Part shown: piece after piece, positions 24,801 through 36,800 of the stretch
Numbering within the stretch: position 1 is the stretch's first letter
Layout: each line of letters starts with the position of its first letter
Notes under the pieces: generated by a model
Seen by the model: only the letters and a program-made list of their open reading frames with translations
Databases searched by the model: none
Told to the model about the DNA's origin: nothing
Origin: Enoplolaimus lenunculus
Lineage: Eukaryota > Nematoda > Enoplea > Enoplida > Thoracostomopsidae
Length of the DNA: 64,000 bases
Direction: 5' to 3'
Assembly: GCA_030248215.1 (NCBI GenBank)
Contig: JASANG010000119.1
Location: 1 to 64,000, forward strand
Translations under genes and position numbers: made by a program

Positions 24801-25758
24801 GTGATGTTGTTCGCTCAAAAACATTATTCAATAATCCATCCGGTTGATTTTTAGTCTGTTCTAAGATAGAAAAGTTGTCGGTTTCTATAAGGCTGTCAGC
24901 ATTTTTAGTGCTATTGCTTTTGGTGTGGTTGTTGTTGTTTTTGTTTCTGAACGGTTCACAAAATTCAATAACTAAACTGTCACCGGGCGGCAGTTGCGCC
25001 TTGTTTTGTTCTACACTACTTATATCCGATATAAGTGGTGATTTTTCACGCCACGATTGTGAACTGCTACTACTACTAGCAGAGGCTGCCGCTTCTATTG
25101 GTTTAATACTGGGCGTTTGTAGATTTTCATTGGTGGCTTTATCGTTTGGGAGTTCTGCGATTGTCGTGTTTTGATTGGTTAGCAGTCTGCTAGTGCTGTT
25201 GGTATTGAGAGATGTTGAATTCTGATTGGTTACGATGTCGTAGTAGTACGAGTTTGCCGAAGTTTGACTGCTTGATTTATCACTGTGTTGCAAATTTGTC
25301 GCTTTCCGATTGGCTAGAATGCTGCTGCGAACATTTTTACTGCTGAGAGTTGCTAAACTTTGATTGGTTGAATTACCTCGGTGTTGTAAATTTATCGCGT
25401 TTTGATTGGTTAAAATATTGTTATGATTGTTGCGATTGACCGAAGCGGAATTCGTATTGGCAGGACAATCTTGCTGTTGTGATTTCGTTGCATTTTGATT
25501 AGTTAAAAAGCTACCACCGTTATTGCTATAAGGAGTTTCTGAAATTTGATTGCTTAATTGATCACAATGTAGGGAATTTATCGCGTTTTGATTGGTTGTT
25601 GTGGTATTTTGGTTACTGCTATCGATAATGCTATTGGTTGATTCGCCTAGAGCAATTGGACAATATTCGGAGCTCGAAAACGCTACAAACGACATGGGCT
25701 GCTTTGGATTTTGACTTGACAGTTCTGTTGCTGGGGTTGAACAACCCGAAGTTGACAT
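17393..25758 (-). CDS. OTOP: Otopetrin-family proton channel, three exons, 2208 residues (whole gene)
   Basis: Joining 25758-22986, 22153-21305 and 20397-17393 gives one open frame of 6627 nt including the stop. Both introns lie in phase 1 and have GTAAGT donors and TTTCAG acceptors. The protein has twelve predicted membrane segments: TM1-5 at about 617-638, 656-676, 714-740, 770-797 and 808-830, TM6 at 907-932, TM7 at 1708-1731, and TM8-12 at about 2003-2027, 2040-2065, 2076-2104, 2128-2152 and 2172-2201. This six-plus-six layout is that of otopetrins, plasma-membrane proton channels that work as dimers. The closing block with PMSICYYFHSVICL and the NFLMWIINAFYE stretch match conserved C-terminal family motifs. 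Typical otopetrins are about 550-900 residues, so this one is unusually long. The excess lies in a 613-residue N-terminal tail, a TM6-TM7 linker of about 775 residues and a TM7-TM8 loop of about 270. The family call is firm; the splice junctions are inferred from sequence only. Confidence 0.88.
20398..21304 (-). other. Otopetrin intron 2
   Basis: A 907-bp intron with donor GTAAGT at 21299-21304 and acceptor at 20398-20400. It contains a G-run just upstream of the acceptor (C-run on the plus strand, 20438-20448), a GC-richer repeat at 20580-20760 with AAGCGGCC boxes also seen near 38370, and a complete short element at about 21030-21212. Confidence 0.75.
21030..21212. mobile_element. ATTCTCAAATG-family element in otopetrin intron 2
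   Basis: Diverged ends, ATTTTCAATTGCGTTCAGC with TATCATCAGTCAGCGATAAG on the left and CAGTAGATGCTACTCACATT on the right, match the family's terminal repeat. Confidence 0.55.
21305..22153 (-). CDS. OTOP: Otopetrin exon 2: end of TM6 and Asn-rich linker
   Basis: The exon is 849 nt, exactly 283 codons, in phase 1 on both sides. The acceptor ends TTTTTACTTTCAG just above 22153 and the donor GTAAGT lies at 21299-21304. The first residues, TVFITLWYHADGG, complete TM6 and echo the family's L-x-V-M-W-K-N-I-G end of this helix. After that comes a linker rich in Asn. Residues about 1013-1095 are almost pure Asn coded by AAT, broken at fairly regular intervals by single Cys residues coded TGT. A Gly/Tyr-rich patch and an Arg/Ser-rich patch follow. 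The exon could be skipped without a frame change, but that would remove the end of TM6. The linker should be cytoplasmic if topology follows the family. Confidence 0.8.
22154..22985 (-). other. Otopetrin intron 1
   Basis: An 832-bp intron with donor GTAAGT at 22980-22985 and acceptor CTTTCAG at 22154-22160. It is AT-rich. At 22236-22310 it holds one end of the family that starts ATTCTCAAATG and contains CACCTGTTAGCGATAGG; no matching second end was found. A short TTAGGC remnant lies at 22908-22922, just inside the exon-side frame tail. Confidence 0.75.
22986..25758 (-). CDS. OTOP: Otopetrin exon 1: N-terminal tail and TM1-6
   Basis: The exon runs from ATG (25758-25756) for 924 codons plus one base. 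Residues about 50-200 hold a degenerate repeat built on TNQNA followed by a variable spacer. Residues 220-330 are Ser/Asn-rich, and residues about 380-560 are strongly Arg/Ser-rich with Tyr-Pro-Ser patches. TM1 starts near residue 617. TM5 contains ALNLVVYFQITLMEA, which resembles the TNL...E signature of the fifth helix in the family. TM6 begins at WIQPLGYALTVEF, the counterpart of the family's YPF-IEY block. The open frame continues past TM6 for 22 codons, but the donor GTAAGT after LTLN (intron side 22980-22985) restores the helix when joined to the next exon. The start is the first ATG in this frame; an upstream non-coding exon cannot be excluded. Confidence 0.85.
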
Positions 25759-26129
25759 TATGTGTATATTTTAATATATAATACAGCGCCTCTGGCTCTA
25801 TAGTAAGGTTTCGAATATATTCAATAATAATTTATTTTCGTTATTTATTTTTATGGATAAGTGTTTATTTTTTTGCGTCAGTTTTGTACGCTTTTCTTCA
25901 GTTTTTTGCCATCGACACATTTTAGATGCAGTAGCTAAATAAGCGCACTAGTTTATTCTATGAGAAAATGAGTTAAGACAAAAATATATTTTTTGTTGGG
26001 AATAATAGAGTTTTTTCAGTATACTATATATGAAGAACCGCTGATTTAGTCGCAACGTAGCGAACACAAAAGATTATGCAAATGTTTTCGACGGTTATTC
26101 ATATATATTATATATACATATATCTATAT
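25759..26129. other. Upstream flank of the otopetrin gene
   Basis: Very AT-rich, with TATATAATAC about 20 nt above the ATG and T-runs. A promoter must lie in or beyond this stretch, but no element can be named from sequence. Confidence 0.4.
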
Positions 26130-26665
26130 ATATTCAGTGCTTAACCGGAACTCCTGTTCCTGTCGCAATTCCTGCAAAAATTCAATTGCCGTTCCTGTTC
26201 CTCTTCCAGCATTCAAAGACGCAGCAACCGGAATTTGTACGGTTTTGTGTCAAATTATTAACAATCATTTAAATATTGGAAAGTTTGTCTTTGAAAAATT
26301 GTTATTTCGAAATGAGTGTTTTTGCAATTAGCTCAATTTTGTTACTAAACTGTTTGTGGCATGTTTTCCCAAAATTTGATGATGAAATAGCTCAAAATTC
26401 GTTTAAGCAATTTTTGGCAAGTTTTCTAAAAATTAAAAAGTCCAACAGTAATTCGGAGATGAAAAGTATTGCAAATTCCGGTTCCGGCAAAATTTAGTTT
26501 CTGTTGGAACCGTGATATATACATGCATACATACATACGTATATATAATATTATATATACACATATCTATATATATATATATATATATCTATATATACAT
26601 ATCTATATATACACATATCTATATATATTATCAATTCCAGCAAAAATTGCTGCTTTGATGGGTCA
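26130..26665. repeat. GGTTCC-rich remnant with embedded TA/CATATAC microsatellite
   Basis: AACCGGAACTCCTGTTCCTG at 26140 and TTCCGGTTCCGGCAAAATTT near 26478 resemble the ends of the CAGGGTG family. Positions 26514-26635 are alternating TA with CATATAC steps. No gene was seen; short open frames here are products of the simple repeat. Confidence 0.5.
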
Positions 26666-28037
26666 TAAGCATTGCATTAGCGAATTGAAGCTAAAGCATA
26701 GCTTATTCAGAAGTGCAAACAAAATTTAATTAGTTCTAAACAAAATGCTTCAGCTATTTTTAATAACAGCTTCTGGAATGAAACTGAGAAAGACACACAT
26801 TCATATATGTTCACTGACTTGATGTGACAGCTTAAATTATGTAAAACAAAAAACTCGAACTCAAACAAAGCAACGAGATGCAGAGCATCCATGAAAGGGC
26901 AATTCGTTTACGTCATAGGTCAGTTCTATTTTTTGAATAGCGTAATCCAAATAGACCAGGGGCACAGCCTGAATTTCAGTTTGCGAGGGTACAAGTAACT
27001 CCATTAAAAAGTTTGACCTCTAAAATCTATATGGTTACTCTAATGAGAGCCTCTTAAAAGTTCTTCTTTCTTATTTCTCCAGAAAATTCGAGATGGCATG
27101 TATCCCTTGTATCTCTCCAAATCCGCTCCGCAGCCAAAGGGGCCAATGAGGGCTCAGCTCCCCTTTGAAAAATTTTGCTCCCATTAGAAAATTTCTAACC
27201 TTGCTTGTATGTCATTGAAAATCGGTGCATGCAGTTCCTGAAAATTTTTTAGCCTCCCTAGCAAGGTTAGCTGGCCACGAACCTGGTCCAAATGTATACG
27301 ACCCTAACATGGACGTGGTGGTTTATGATTTTTTTGTGCCTCATCACATTTTTAATCCGTTATACGGTCTTAAAAGATTTGGGTTGCATCGTTAAACCAG
27401 AATTTCACGTTACCCGCTGGTGAACGCTGGTAAATTGGGCCAGGTGACAAATTTCAGACGTCAGTATTCCCGTGGGTGCAAAATTGCAAAACTCAGATAA
27501 AGTTTACTAATTCTTGTCCACTAATATACAACACACGTAGATTTCGCAGCATGGGTTTTAAAACTATTAACAGAGTAAAAGATTGAAATCTAAATATTTC
27601 AATGTTGAATTTGAAAAAATAAACAGAGAGTCGTCCAAAAACGCAACGTGCACTGAGTGTAATGTTTTGTACACAGAATGTATCCAGTTGCATACTCTTG
27701 TCAAAACAGGACATTGTACACTATTGATTTTATTCACTTACAAAAATGTAGGTATACGTTGATCCAACGTTAATACCACAGTCGTGACCGTTAGCAGTCC
27801 TTTGTTTCCGGCTTCGAATTTAAAATATTAAGAGGCATCAGTAAAAATTTTCCTGTGTAGTACAAAGTTTTAGTTTTAAAACCATTATTTTGTTAGTTTT
27901 ATGCACAAATTTGCGTCATTGAATAAACGACTTAGCCAGCTTATGTTGAACTCACGTGACTTAGCTTGTAGTCTGTAAGAAACAGCGAGCTGTTAATTCT
28001 CGTCATGTATTTAACCAAATCCCCGACTTCATTATTC
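26666..28037. other. Intergenic with one CTCACCTTGCTAGG element
   Basis: Apart from the repeat at 27122-27285 nothing was recognised; open frames are all below about 75 codons. Confidence 0.45.
27122..27285 (-). repeat. CTCACCTTGCTAGG-box element
   Basis: Reverse copy: GCAGCCAAAGGGGCCAATG, AACCTTGCTTGTATGTCATT and CTAGCAAGGTTAGCTGGCC in order. Confidence 0.7.
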
Positions 28038-28222
28038 TGTCGCACGTAAAGATCAGGGGCGGAACGTTTTTCTGTGCGACGACAAATCAGTACGCGTTCA
28101 GCTTTAGCTTCACTTTTTTTGCTTAGGCTTAGGTATAAGCTCATTCTTTCGCTTAGGCTCCGGCTTAGGCTTAGGAATATGCTTATTACGACTACTGTTA
28201 TCGCCCTGTTCTAAACACTGGC
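28038..28222 (+). mobile_element. TTAGGC-family element
   Basis: CGTAAAGATCAGGGGCGGAAC opens the copy and CCCTGTTCTAAACACTGGCC closes it. Two TTAGGC tracts lie between them. Confidence 0.75.
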
Positions 28223-30779
28223 CATAATATTCTTATGGATGAGGTTTAAAGTTAGTGCTCTTATCTATAAATCGTTACGAAATTATGCCTGAGAAAGTCT
28301 GATGAGACATAAAATCTTTTCAGTGTATCAAGTGATCATTAATATATTGCGAGCGCTCAAGAACAGAGTAGTCAACTGGCAATCCATAAAACAACATTTG
28401 GGGTCCCTAGCATCCACCCCCTAAAGAATCAACAAACCTAAAGTTTCGTAATGGAAGACGAATCAGTCAAAATGTAAAAAAAATTAGTTGGCTTTTTGTT
28501 CGCGAAGTTTCTTTAAACCAATATGACTCTTTCTTTTGACCCTTCATGTTTACCCAAAGATCGGGGTTTTTTCCAGGTCGACCCAAAACCAAACCTTTGG
28601 GCGTCCTCCGTGGTCGGGTTAACTGCTGCTTCTCTGTTAAGCGTTCACTATTAAGGGAGAAACAGAATATGGACACCCTAGGAATTTAATGAAAAGTAGC
28701 TCATTGTATGTATAGATTTTGACGCGCTGAGTAAAGCGCTACAAATTTTAAGGATGGAGACTCTTCTGAGATTGAAAAGTTTTCGGCTTTAAATGTTAAC
28801 TTTTCTCTATATTAAACACGAACAACGACATAACAAATCTGCCATCGAATAAACCTGGTAAAGCTTATATTTTGCGACTATGTAAATGATGCATACTTTC
28901 CTTTGTAACTTGGTGTTTGCAATATAATTTTATGGGGCACAACAACTCTGCGGTTGGTTGTGGAACAATAAAAACGGTACCGTTGAATTCAGCTCGTCGA
29001 GATTGATACGATAGGCAACTTATCAGTTAATTACCTAAAACGGTCAAGATTCCGTACTTTTGCTAATTATTTAGCTTCTCTACTAGATTTATGTCTCGGA
29101 TTAATCAGAATAGCAAGCAAGAAAATTATTTTGTAACCCAGTTTCCAGATTTGTTTACACCGGTAAAATTGACTTTTTTCCTGTCTCTTCCGAAATTTCA
29201 ATAGTTCTATATTCTTCCATCTATTCCGACATTGAACACAACGCGGAACTAAAAAATGATATTCACAGATAAAAGAGGTTTTCACATGATATAAACAAGT
29301 GTGTTGGTCCAGAAGAATACACAAGATAACATCAAAATGGTAATCAATATTACGAAAAACATATAGTAGTCCAGTGGCAAAAAAAAGTTAAATTTGAATA
29401 TGTTGGTACGTTTCCGATTTAAATTTGCGAAAACTAAGCGGATTGCAATCAGTGGCAGAGTTCAGATGAAGAGTCCCAGTTATACGCCGCCAACAGTTAT
29501 CAATGCCAAAATTAAAGCAAGCAAGATTTATCGTAGCACTAATAATTGCATTTGGCTTTTCGTTCATCTCACGAGTTTTTGTTTTTTTTGCACAGATCAA
29601 ACCCTTTTACAAATTTCGCGATCCGCCGCTTCAACTCTGATCTTGGCTAAAACTCACTTCATTAATCCAAACATTACATTATGCAACATTTAATTTTGGT
29701 TTGTTCAGGATCGCCTTACTCGAACTTGGGGCGGCATCATTTCGGCAGACAAAAAATAGGCATTCACAGTTATATTTTCTCTAAAATCCTCGTTTTCATC
29801 TTTTTTGTTTCAATACAATTGTTGGCAGTGCGCCAAATCAGTTATTTAACCATAACTCGTAATACAGACGTCTGATTACGGAAAATATAACACCATCCAA
29901 CAACTCAGCTCCGCCAGCTGCGTTGAACGTTGTATACTTAGTGTAACTTTTTGACAAAAATTTTTTTTCGGCCTCAAGAGGAGACCGTGGGACCTTAAAA
30001 TGTAATTTTTCAAAAATTCAAATTTGGATGTGAAATGGTTAGGGCAGGTCATGATAAACTCAAATATGTAAAAAAATTTTAAAATCCAACCATTTTTGGG
30101 TAAATTCCTACAGGGGGAAGATAACCCAAAAAACCCGGCAAAGTTTTCGTGAAAGCCTCTATATGGTACTGCTTAACGTAGAATAGATCAAACTGAATAT
30201 CTTGTAAGACAACAACGTGCATTGTACATTCATTTTCTCCACGAGGTTATACCCGTCTAAGAGCATAGGCTCCCCGTGATAGCTTCGCAGACGCAATACA
30301 ATACTCAATAGCAACATTTTTTCAATTTTGCCAACCCGCGTCCGGCAAATTATATAGCACTTTGAGCTACGACATATATATGCAGTTAGTTTGCGTGGCT
30401 CAAGCACACAAACTTAGTTATATAATCTTCAGGTTATCAGCTGAAGATAAATTGGGTTATGTTGTTGTTGTTTTATTTGAATATTTGACATCAATTGGTT
30501 ACAATTGTTCCTCTGAGACCATTCTGTAGAACAAATATAATAAATATAAAACATCTAAAACCCTTTTAATGCAGCATAAAGGAATACTAAGGTAGATTAT
30601 ACTAAAAGTAAAGCAATTTAAACTTTGCGTGTATATACAATAAATGACCAAGCCACTATTATTTTAAGGGAAGTAACTGCAGAATTAGCATCTTTCTAAA
30701 CATAAGTCTAAAGCGTTGAAAAAATGTGACAATTTAAACTGCATGTGTAGGTATATGGAATACATAATAGATCTAATGT
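28223..30779. other. Intergenic, no supported gene
   Basis: The longest frames (85-99 codons at 29067-29324 and 29394-29693) show no domain and overlap frames on the other strand. The basic stretch coded near 28500-28650 on the minus strand was considered and left unassigned. Confidence 0.45.
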
Positions 30780-30907
30780 TAGTTTTAGGCCCGTAACCGT
30801 AGATTTAACATATTCCCAAGCCTAAGCGTCCTAAGCCTAAACGTTGAAAAAGTGTAAACCTAAACTTAAGTCTAATTACGTAAAAAATATTGTCAAAAAT
30901 CTAAGCC
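30780..30907 (-). mobile_element. TTAGGC-family remnant abutting a Tc1/mariner-like element
   Basis: CCTAAGC units at 30815-30840 and the TTTTAGGCCCGTAACCGTAG block. It ends exactly where the element at 30908 begins. Confidence 0.5.
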
Positions 30908-31354
30908 TACTGTATTGACCCGAATAAGAGGGGGAGGGGTAATAAGAGGGGGTCCCCATTTTGAGTCCGAATCAATTGGAGTCCGTATCCCTAATAAGAG
31001 TCCGTAAGCGGATAGAGTCCCTAAACCCTAATTAGAATCCATAAATGTCAATTAACCCTAATTGTAGCGCATAAATGACTCCAGGACCAAATAATTTGAG
31101 TTTGAAACTTTAAAGCGTACTTAAATTTTGAAAGTACATTCCTAAGTGTAACCTTGTATTATCGGTCAAGCTATTGACACAAGACAAATAAACGTTTAAT
31201 TCAACGGATAACTGCAGTACCGGATATATATCAGTAACGAAGGGCGGGGGAGCTTGGGTTAAAATATAACAGTCCGTACCGAATAACAAGGAAGGTACCC
31301 TCTGGAGAGGCCAAATAAATATCAGTCCCCCCTCTTATTCGGGTCACTACAGTA
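30908..31354. mobile_element. Tc1/mariner-like non-autonomous element
   Basis: Terminal repeats CTGTATTGACCCGAATAAGA and, inverted, CTGTAGTGACCCGAATAAGA are bounded by TA on both sides, giving 447 bp with the duplicated TA. The body carries ACCCTAATTAGAAT and ACCCTAATTGTAG repeats. A TA duplication fits Tc1/mariner. Confidence 0.72.
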
Positions 31355-31559
31355 CGCTTTTACAGTTCTATCAGAAAACGGCAGGCTCTAAAAAAGTCAT
31401 ATGGGTCATAATATGCTCCATCAAGATATACCCTACGTAATCTTATGGACACGTGTATGACTTGAGAAATCATTAGCGTAAAATATTTCTGTCAATAGAA
31501 AATGGTTTCCTTCCGTACAATTTTAATAAAATCTTTAACTTTTTTGTTATATTTTAAAT

Positions 31560-32036
31560 TATTCATGCTAATCTTTGGTGACAGGTTCAAACTTAGTCAT
31601 GCAACCGGAATTACAATATACTGGAACAGGAAATTGAAAACAATTACCGCAACCGGAAAGTGAAAAATGCATGCCGCCAAAAAATTCATTTTAATTTTCT
31701 TTTTTGCTGTATTATTGGTGAACTACTAACCTTAGTTGAAGAAAGATATCGACTTAATATGGTATATTTTAGATTTTTCATTATCCACTGAAGCGAAATC
31801 TTCCAAATCTACCTTCGGTGGTTTATTTTCGGTAATTGTCAAATTTTATTTACTAATAAAATCTAATTTTTATCGTTAATTGAATAAGTGGCTTTAAAAA
31901 GGCTACTTAAAGATTGGCAAATTTTAACAAAAAAAACAAAATTTATTACTACGGAATTTTTCACTTCGGTAAAAGTTTACCTGAACCGACTGGTGAAAAA
32001 TTACCGGAACCGGAATCGGAATTCCAGTTGCACCCT
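31560..32036. mobile_element. Possible relative of the CAGGGTG/AACCGGAA element
   Basis: CAACCGGAA and GGAACCGGAATCGGAATTCC words flank an AT-rich body, with TTGCACCCTG at the right end. The left end is uncertain, so the limits are approximate. Confidence 0.35.
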
Positions 32037-33065
32037 GATACAAACATAGGCGAAATTTTACTCAATTCGTTACTCAAAATTGAAAGTTAAAGACGAATTG
32101 CGAGTTTTACACCAGCGATTCATTTTAGAGTTTCTCCGCTTTAATACATGCAAAAAAGTAGAAAGATGCTGTTTGCGACGCGAATAAGCGTTTAAATAAA
32201 ATAGCATTTTCTGCTTGCCACCAATGCTAAATATAAACGTAGACGGTCAAAAGGACATTGCAGGATTGACTGCATCTAAAAATCAAAGCATTATACCAAA
32301 TAGAATTAAAAATTATACTCGTTTTACGGCATTTCAACGAATTTCGCAACAATTGCACATCAGTAAGCGACCATTTGTCAAATTATAGCTCAAAATGGGA
32401 CCACACATTTAAGCATTAAATATTGTTTTGACAAGAAACATTTCATACCAAGCTTGTGTAAAGAACATGAGATTCTACAAGAAGAATAGAGAATTGTTAA
32501 AAAAGCAAACGTTTGAATAAAAAAGAGGAAATTAATTTTAGTTGTGTTGAATTAAAAATGTTTGTTACAATTTATTAAAAGCACGCAACACTTGGAATCT
32601 CAACACACCAAAATATTTATGTTTTCACTTGGGCATGGAGTGTTCACTGTATTCAATCATGACTAGATAATGTGCAAAAATTTCAATATCTTACTATTTT
32701 ACAACGCAAAGAATGTTTGTACACTGTTCAAAAATGGCAATTTTATAGCTTTGGCCATCATCAGTGGAAAAGTTCATCGCACTAGAAACTAGTTTTTAAA
32801 ACAGGAAAACAAAATATTCTTTCATGTTACAATTAAAACAACTAATTCAATTGGCGTAGTGTGGACAGAAACTACATGAGTACCCAAAAAATTTCTATGA
32901 ATTATCTGATTATTGCCCGATACGTAAATCTTTAACGCGTATCGTGAACGGAATGAGCAATATGCCAAACGACATTTTAGTGATATGATTACAAAATTGT
33001 GGTTTTGATTCCTATTGACGGAATTAGCCTGTGCTTCCTCTCTTGTTTATGTCAATGAATGAGTT

Positions 33066-33840
33066 ATCTTAACCAGAGGCGGCGCGTTACCCACACATAA
33101 AGAATTTCAAAAGTCGGGAAAAATTCGTGATTCTTTACCCGGCTAAAATTTTCATGAGAAACTTGAAACCAGATAATGTAGAAAAACTTGAGTTTTTAAA
33201 CTGTTTTTACCGTATGAGTGAAAAATAAGTATTGCACGCCTGAAATGCGCTGTTAATCTAAAAATAATTGTGGCTTTTTAAAGGCAGCAACAATATATGG
33301 TATTCCATTTGCTAACATTCTTCGCGTTCATATAAAGGTGACGTTTTTTTAACGTGGAACAATATATTTACAGCTTTCTGAAAGAGGTCTTAAGACAAAT
33401 TGCGACGAAACCGTAATGAAATGTGGAATTTATGCGCTCTTTAGTTCATACAGACAAGAAAGTTTCCGTTCACTGATCGCCGATAGGTGGAATGTGTTTA
33501 TGGGCAATATCATCCGACATTACATTTTTTACTTTAATTTAATGGTTTGTTTTGAAAGCTACTGATAAAGAATTTTTGTAACGTAAATCGAGCGAGACAC
33601 ATTTATGCACTGTAAAATCACACAATTGTATTGAACGCAGAAGAAAAAATAAGAGCAGATAAAGTCGGTAGCGTAAAAACAAATTTTGCGCGGGTAAACA
33701 CGGGTAACGGATAGACAAATTTAGCGCGGATAAAGACGGGTAACTGATAGACAAATTTTGCGCAAGTTTACCCGCGGGTAAAAATTATTTCCTCGGGTAA
33801 AGTGCAACGCTGTAAAAAATGTTTCACCCACTTACACATC
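33066..33840. repeat. Dispersed repeat with a 36-43 bp minisatellite
   Basis: Positions 33657-33774 hold three units of the form ACAAATTTTGCGCGGGTAAA plus CACGGGTAACGGATAG. Positions 33165-33230 match the reverse complement of about 48165-48235, and the word TTACCCGCGGGTAAA is shared with 48260-48350. So this is one family with two copies; no gene was seen. Confidence 0.55.
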
Positions 33841-36800
33841 TGATCTCAACCACAATTAGGCGATGCCTATCGCTAACTGAAATAGTGAATAATATGCGCT
33901 GAAAAACAAGCTACGGTGTTTAGAACAGCTACAAAGCTTCCAACATCAAAACAAGCGACTCATTAACGTTTCAGTACATACCACAAAACTTTGTCATGTG
34001 TTGTTAAGACAACCTGTTATAGTACAAATAACAAACAGCCTTAAATCTTAAAATAATTAAAGAAAATAGGCAAACTCTAAGAGAAACTATACGTTATTGT
34101 GGTATTACCTAAATGTGAACAGCTGGCTCAAACCTATGTAGATGCATACAGCCTGAAGGGGTAATCTGGACTTCATTCCAGAAGGAAATATATTGAAAAT
34201 CATTATTGTGGGCTATCGTAGCCAGCTAAGCTGATTCATTACAGCTAGTTTATTCTGTGAATGTGTCTATTTTGTATTTCTGCACGAATTTCAGAGAATT
34301 TTATAAAAGGGTATAACTTAAAGAACGGATTATTGCTAACGATAGGTTATGTTCTCAAGGCTGAAAAAAGTGCCTTGCGCAATATATACGGCGATCCAGA
34401 AATTATGAACGGTGCTGGCAAAAATTATAAAACGCAATTTTTAACTGTATGCAGTATATTTGCTAATTTTTTGAGGAAGAAATGCTAAGGTAGCAGGAAC
34501 ATTACATTTTATCACAAAAAATTCTGATGGGAACAGATGACGCCATTCTGTCCCCTCTGAATGTACTAATATATATAAATAAATATAATAATTTATATAC
34601 ATACATAGATATATAAATTGAAAGCTAACACAAATATGGTTACCCAGTACAACCTAAAACAATTTTTACATTCGAACCCAACTTATGTTGAACAGAAACT
34701 CTGTTAAGTGTGAACAAATCAAATTAAGCTGTAAATGAACTTGAAGACGGCCTTTTTTGGCGAACACAATGGTAATAAAAGCGTGTTTTTTGTTCCAAAA
34801 GTTATAACATATACATTAGCGCATCAGGCGACTAAAAATTATTGCTTAGAATAAACGTATAATTTCAAATGGACACAGCGGTATACTGCTGGCCGCAGAT
34901 ATAATAACCATGACGGCAGAGGGCGGAGTGAGAATTGAAGATAAAAAATATACGTCTCAAAGCTAAGTACGTAACTAACATTGGAGTGGTCAATTTGAAG
35001 ATGAGACAGTGTTTCTGAAACGAAAAAATATTACGCATAGGCTTCAAAACTTTCAGACGTGTGTTTGACAAAAATATGAAATTTCTGACTTGACCAAGGT
35101 TTTTGTACACTTCTCCTTACATTTTAGATTAACGCTTAGGATTAGGCTTAGACCTTTAGTCTTCGGTAAAGGTTTTATGCAAACCATTTCTGAAACCTAG
35201 CCGAAGACGAAAGCCCAAGCGTGAGCCTAGCCTATTCCGAAAAATGCACAAGAACCCAGTTGGATGTGTGGTGGAATGCGAGTGCTGAATTTCTCAAACT
35301 TTTTTCGAAAGACTGGAAATAATGCAGTTTGTGTTAAACGTTTTAGTGCCGAAGTAAAAATCCGTTATCAACTAAAATAAAAGATTATTTTCTTGTTCAT
35401 AAAACACCTGCACATAACTTTAACTTATTTGTTTAGTATTAACCTCGAAATATTAACCGTTATTTTCGCTACTCAAACAAAAATTGATCCTTTAACAACA
35501 ATATGCAATAGAACTTAACTTATAGTAGTAGATCAAATGGCCGTAAGGAATTCCGTTTGAACATCAATTTTTATTGAATTTTTTCCTGCGCAAATAATTA
35601 TTTACAAAGATGTTATTGATACAGACTTTTTACAATTGTAAACTGCACAAAATACACCAAATCTTTCGTCTTTAAATATGCGATTGATTTCATTGTTTCT
35701 CCGATTACATAAAAGCGTTTTGAAGGATCTTGTTTCAAACGCGAAAAACGTTTAAAATAGCGTTTTATTTTTGACACGATTGTTATAAGTATCTGATGAC
35801 GCAAAAATTTCATCACAATAGGACAAACTCGTGTAACAATTCCGCTGAGTCCATTTGAACCTGCTTTTGGATATTTGAGCTTCTCATAAGCTCTCCTGAT
35901 CGTTTCTGTCCCAAATTTGAATTTTGACAAAATGCGATTTTTTCAACGTCCCAAGGTCAATTTTTTGTCGATAAGTTAGACAAATTATATATCATTTGAC
36001 GCAATTTGCAGAGATGAGTCGAACGGTGTTAAAATTTGGGCACTTAGAAGTCTGGTGATCGAGTTGTCAAATAACAGAGTTGACGCGGTGCCAGCGATTT
36101 TGGACGACACCAAATCATTTAATTTGGTATGGAAAGTTAACCCCACAAACAATCATGGCTCCGACACGAGATATATTCGTGAAATGTTCATAGAATGTTA
36201 AACAGAATATTGAATATAATGCTTAAAAGGCCTTTAGTCATAATGGCATTCTGAAGCTAACACAGATAACTCTTTAACTGTCTTAAGTTTCGTTTATCAA
36301 AGGCTACTGTATGTGTTGCATACTAATGCGGGTATTCGCTAAGTAAATAAATCCAAAATGATAATGTGGCTTAGCTTAGGATGTCGTTCAGGGCTCTAAC
36401 GGGGGGCACCTTGGCCCTTTTGAAAGACTTTAATAAATCCAAAATGATAATGTGGCTTAGCTTAGGATGTCGTTCAGGGCTCTAACGGGGGGCACCTTGG
36501 CCCTTTTGAAAGACTTTGAAAGATTAATATGTGTTGTATTAATAATTAAATGTTAGCTAAAAGACAAATTGAATTACACATAAACTATTACTAGTCGTCC
36601 AACTTTCCTCACTGCGCAAAAGTGTTAGCAAATGTATAAAATATAGAACGAACAATCGCTTCTATATGCTATGAAGCTATTGTAAACACAGTATGCTGGA
36701 TAGTTGCCCAAAATACGTATGTGGAGAATTCCAGCGTTAATTATACAGATATATAACCATGTAACTGGTGTAGCTGTGTTCTTCAAACAAAAATAATCTT

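Noticed and set aside
35613-35930. 105-codon minus-strand frame as a gene
   Set aside because: No recognisable domain, no splice or poly(A) context, and it adjoins a repeat shared with 63780-63860.
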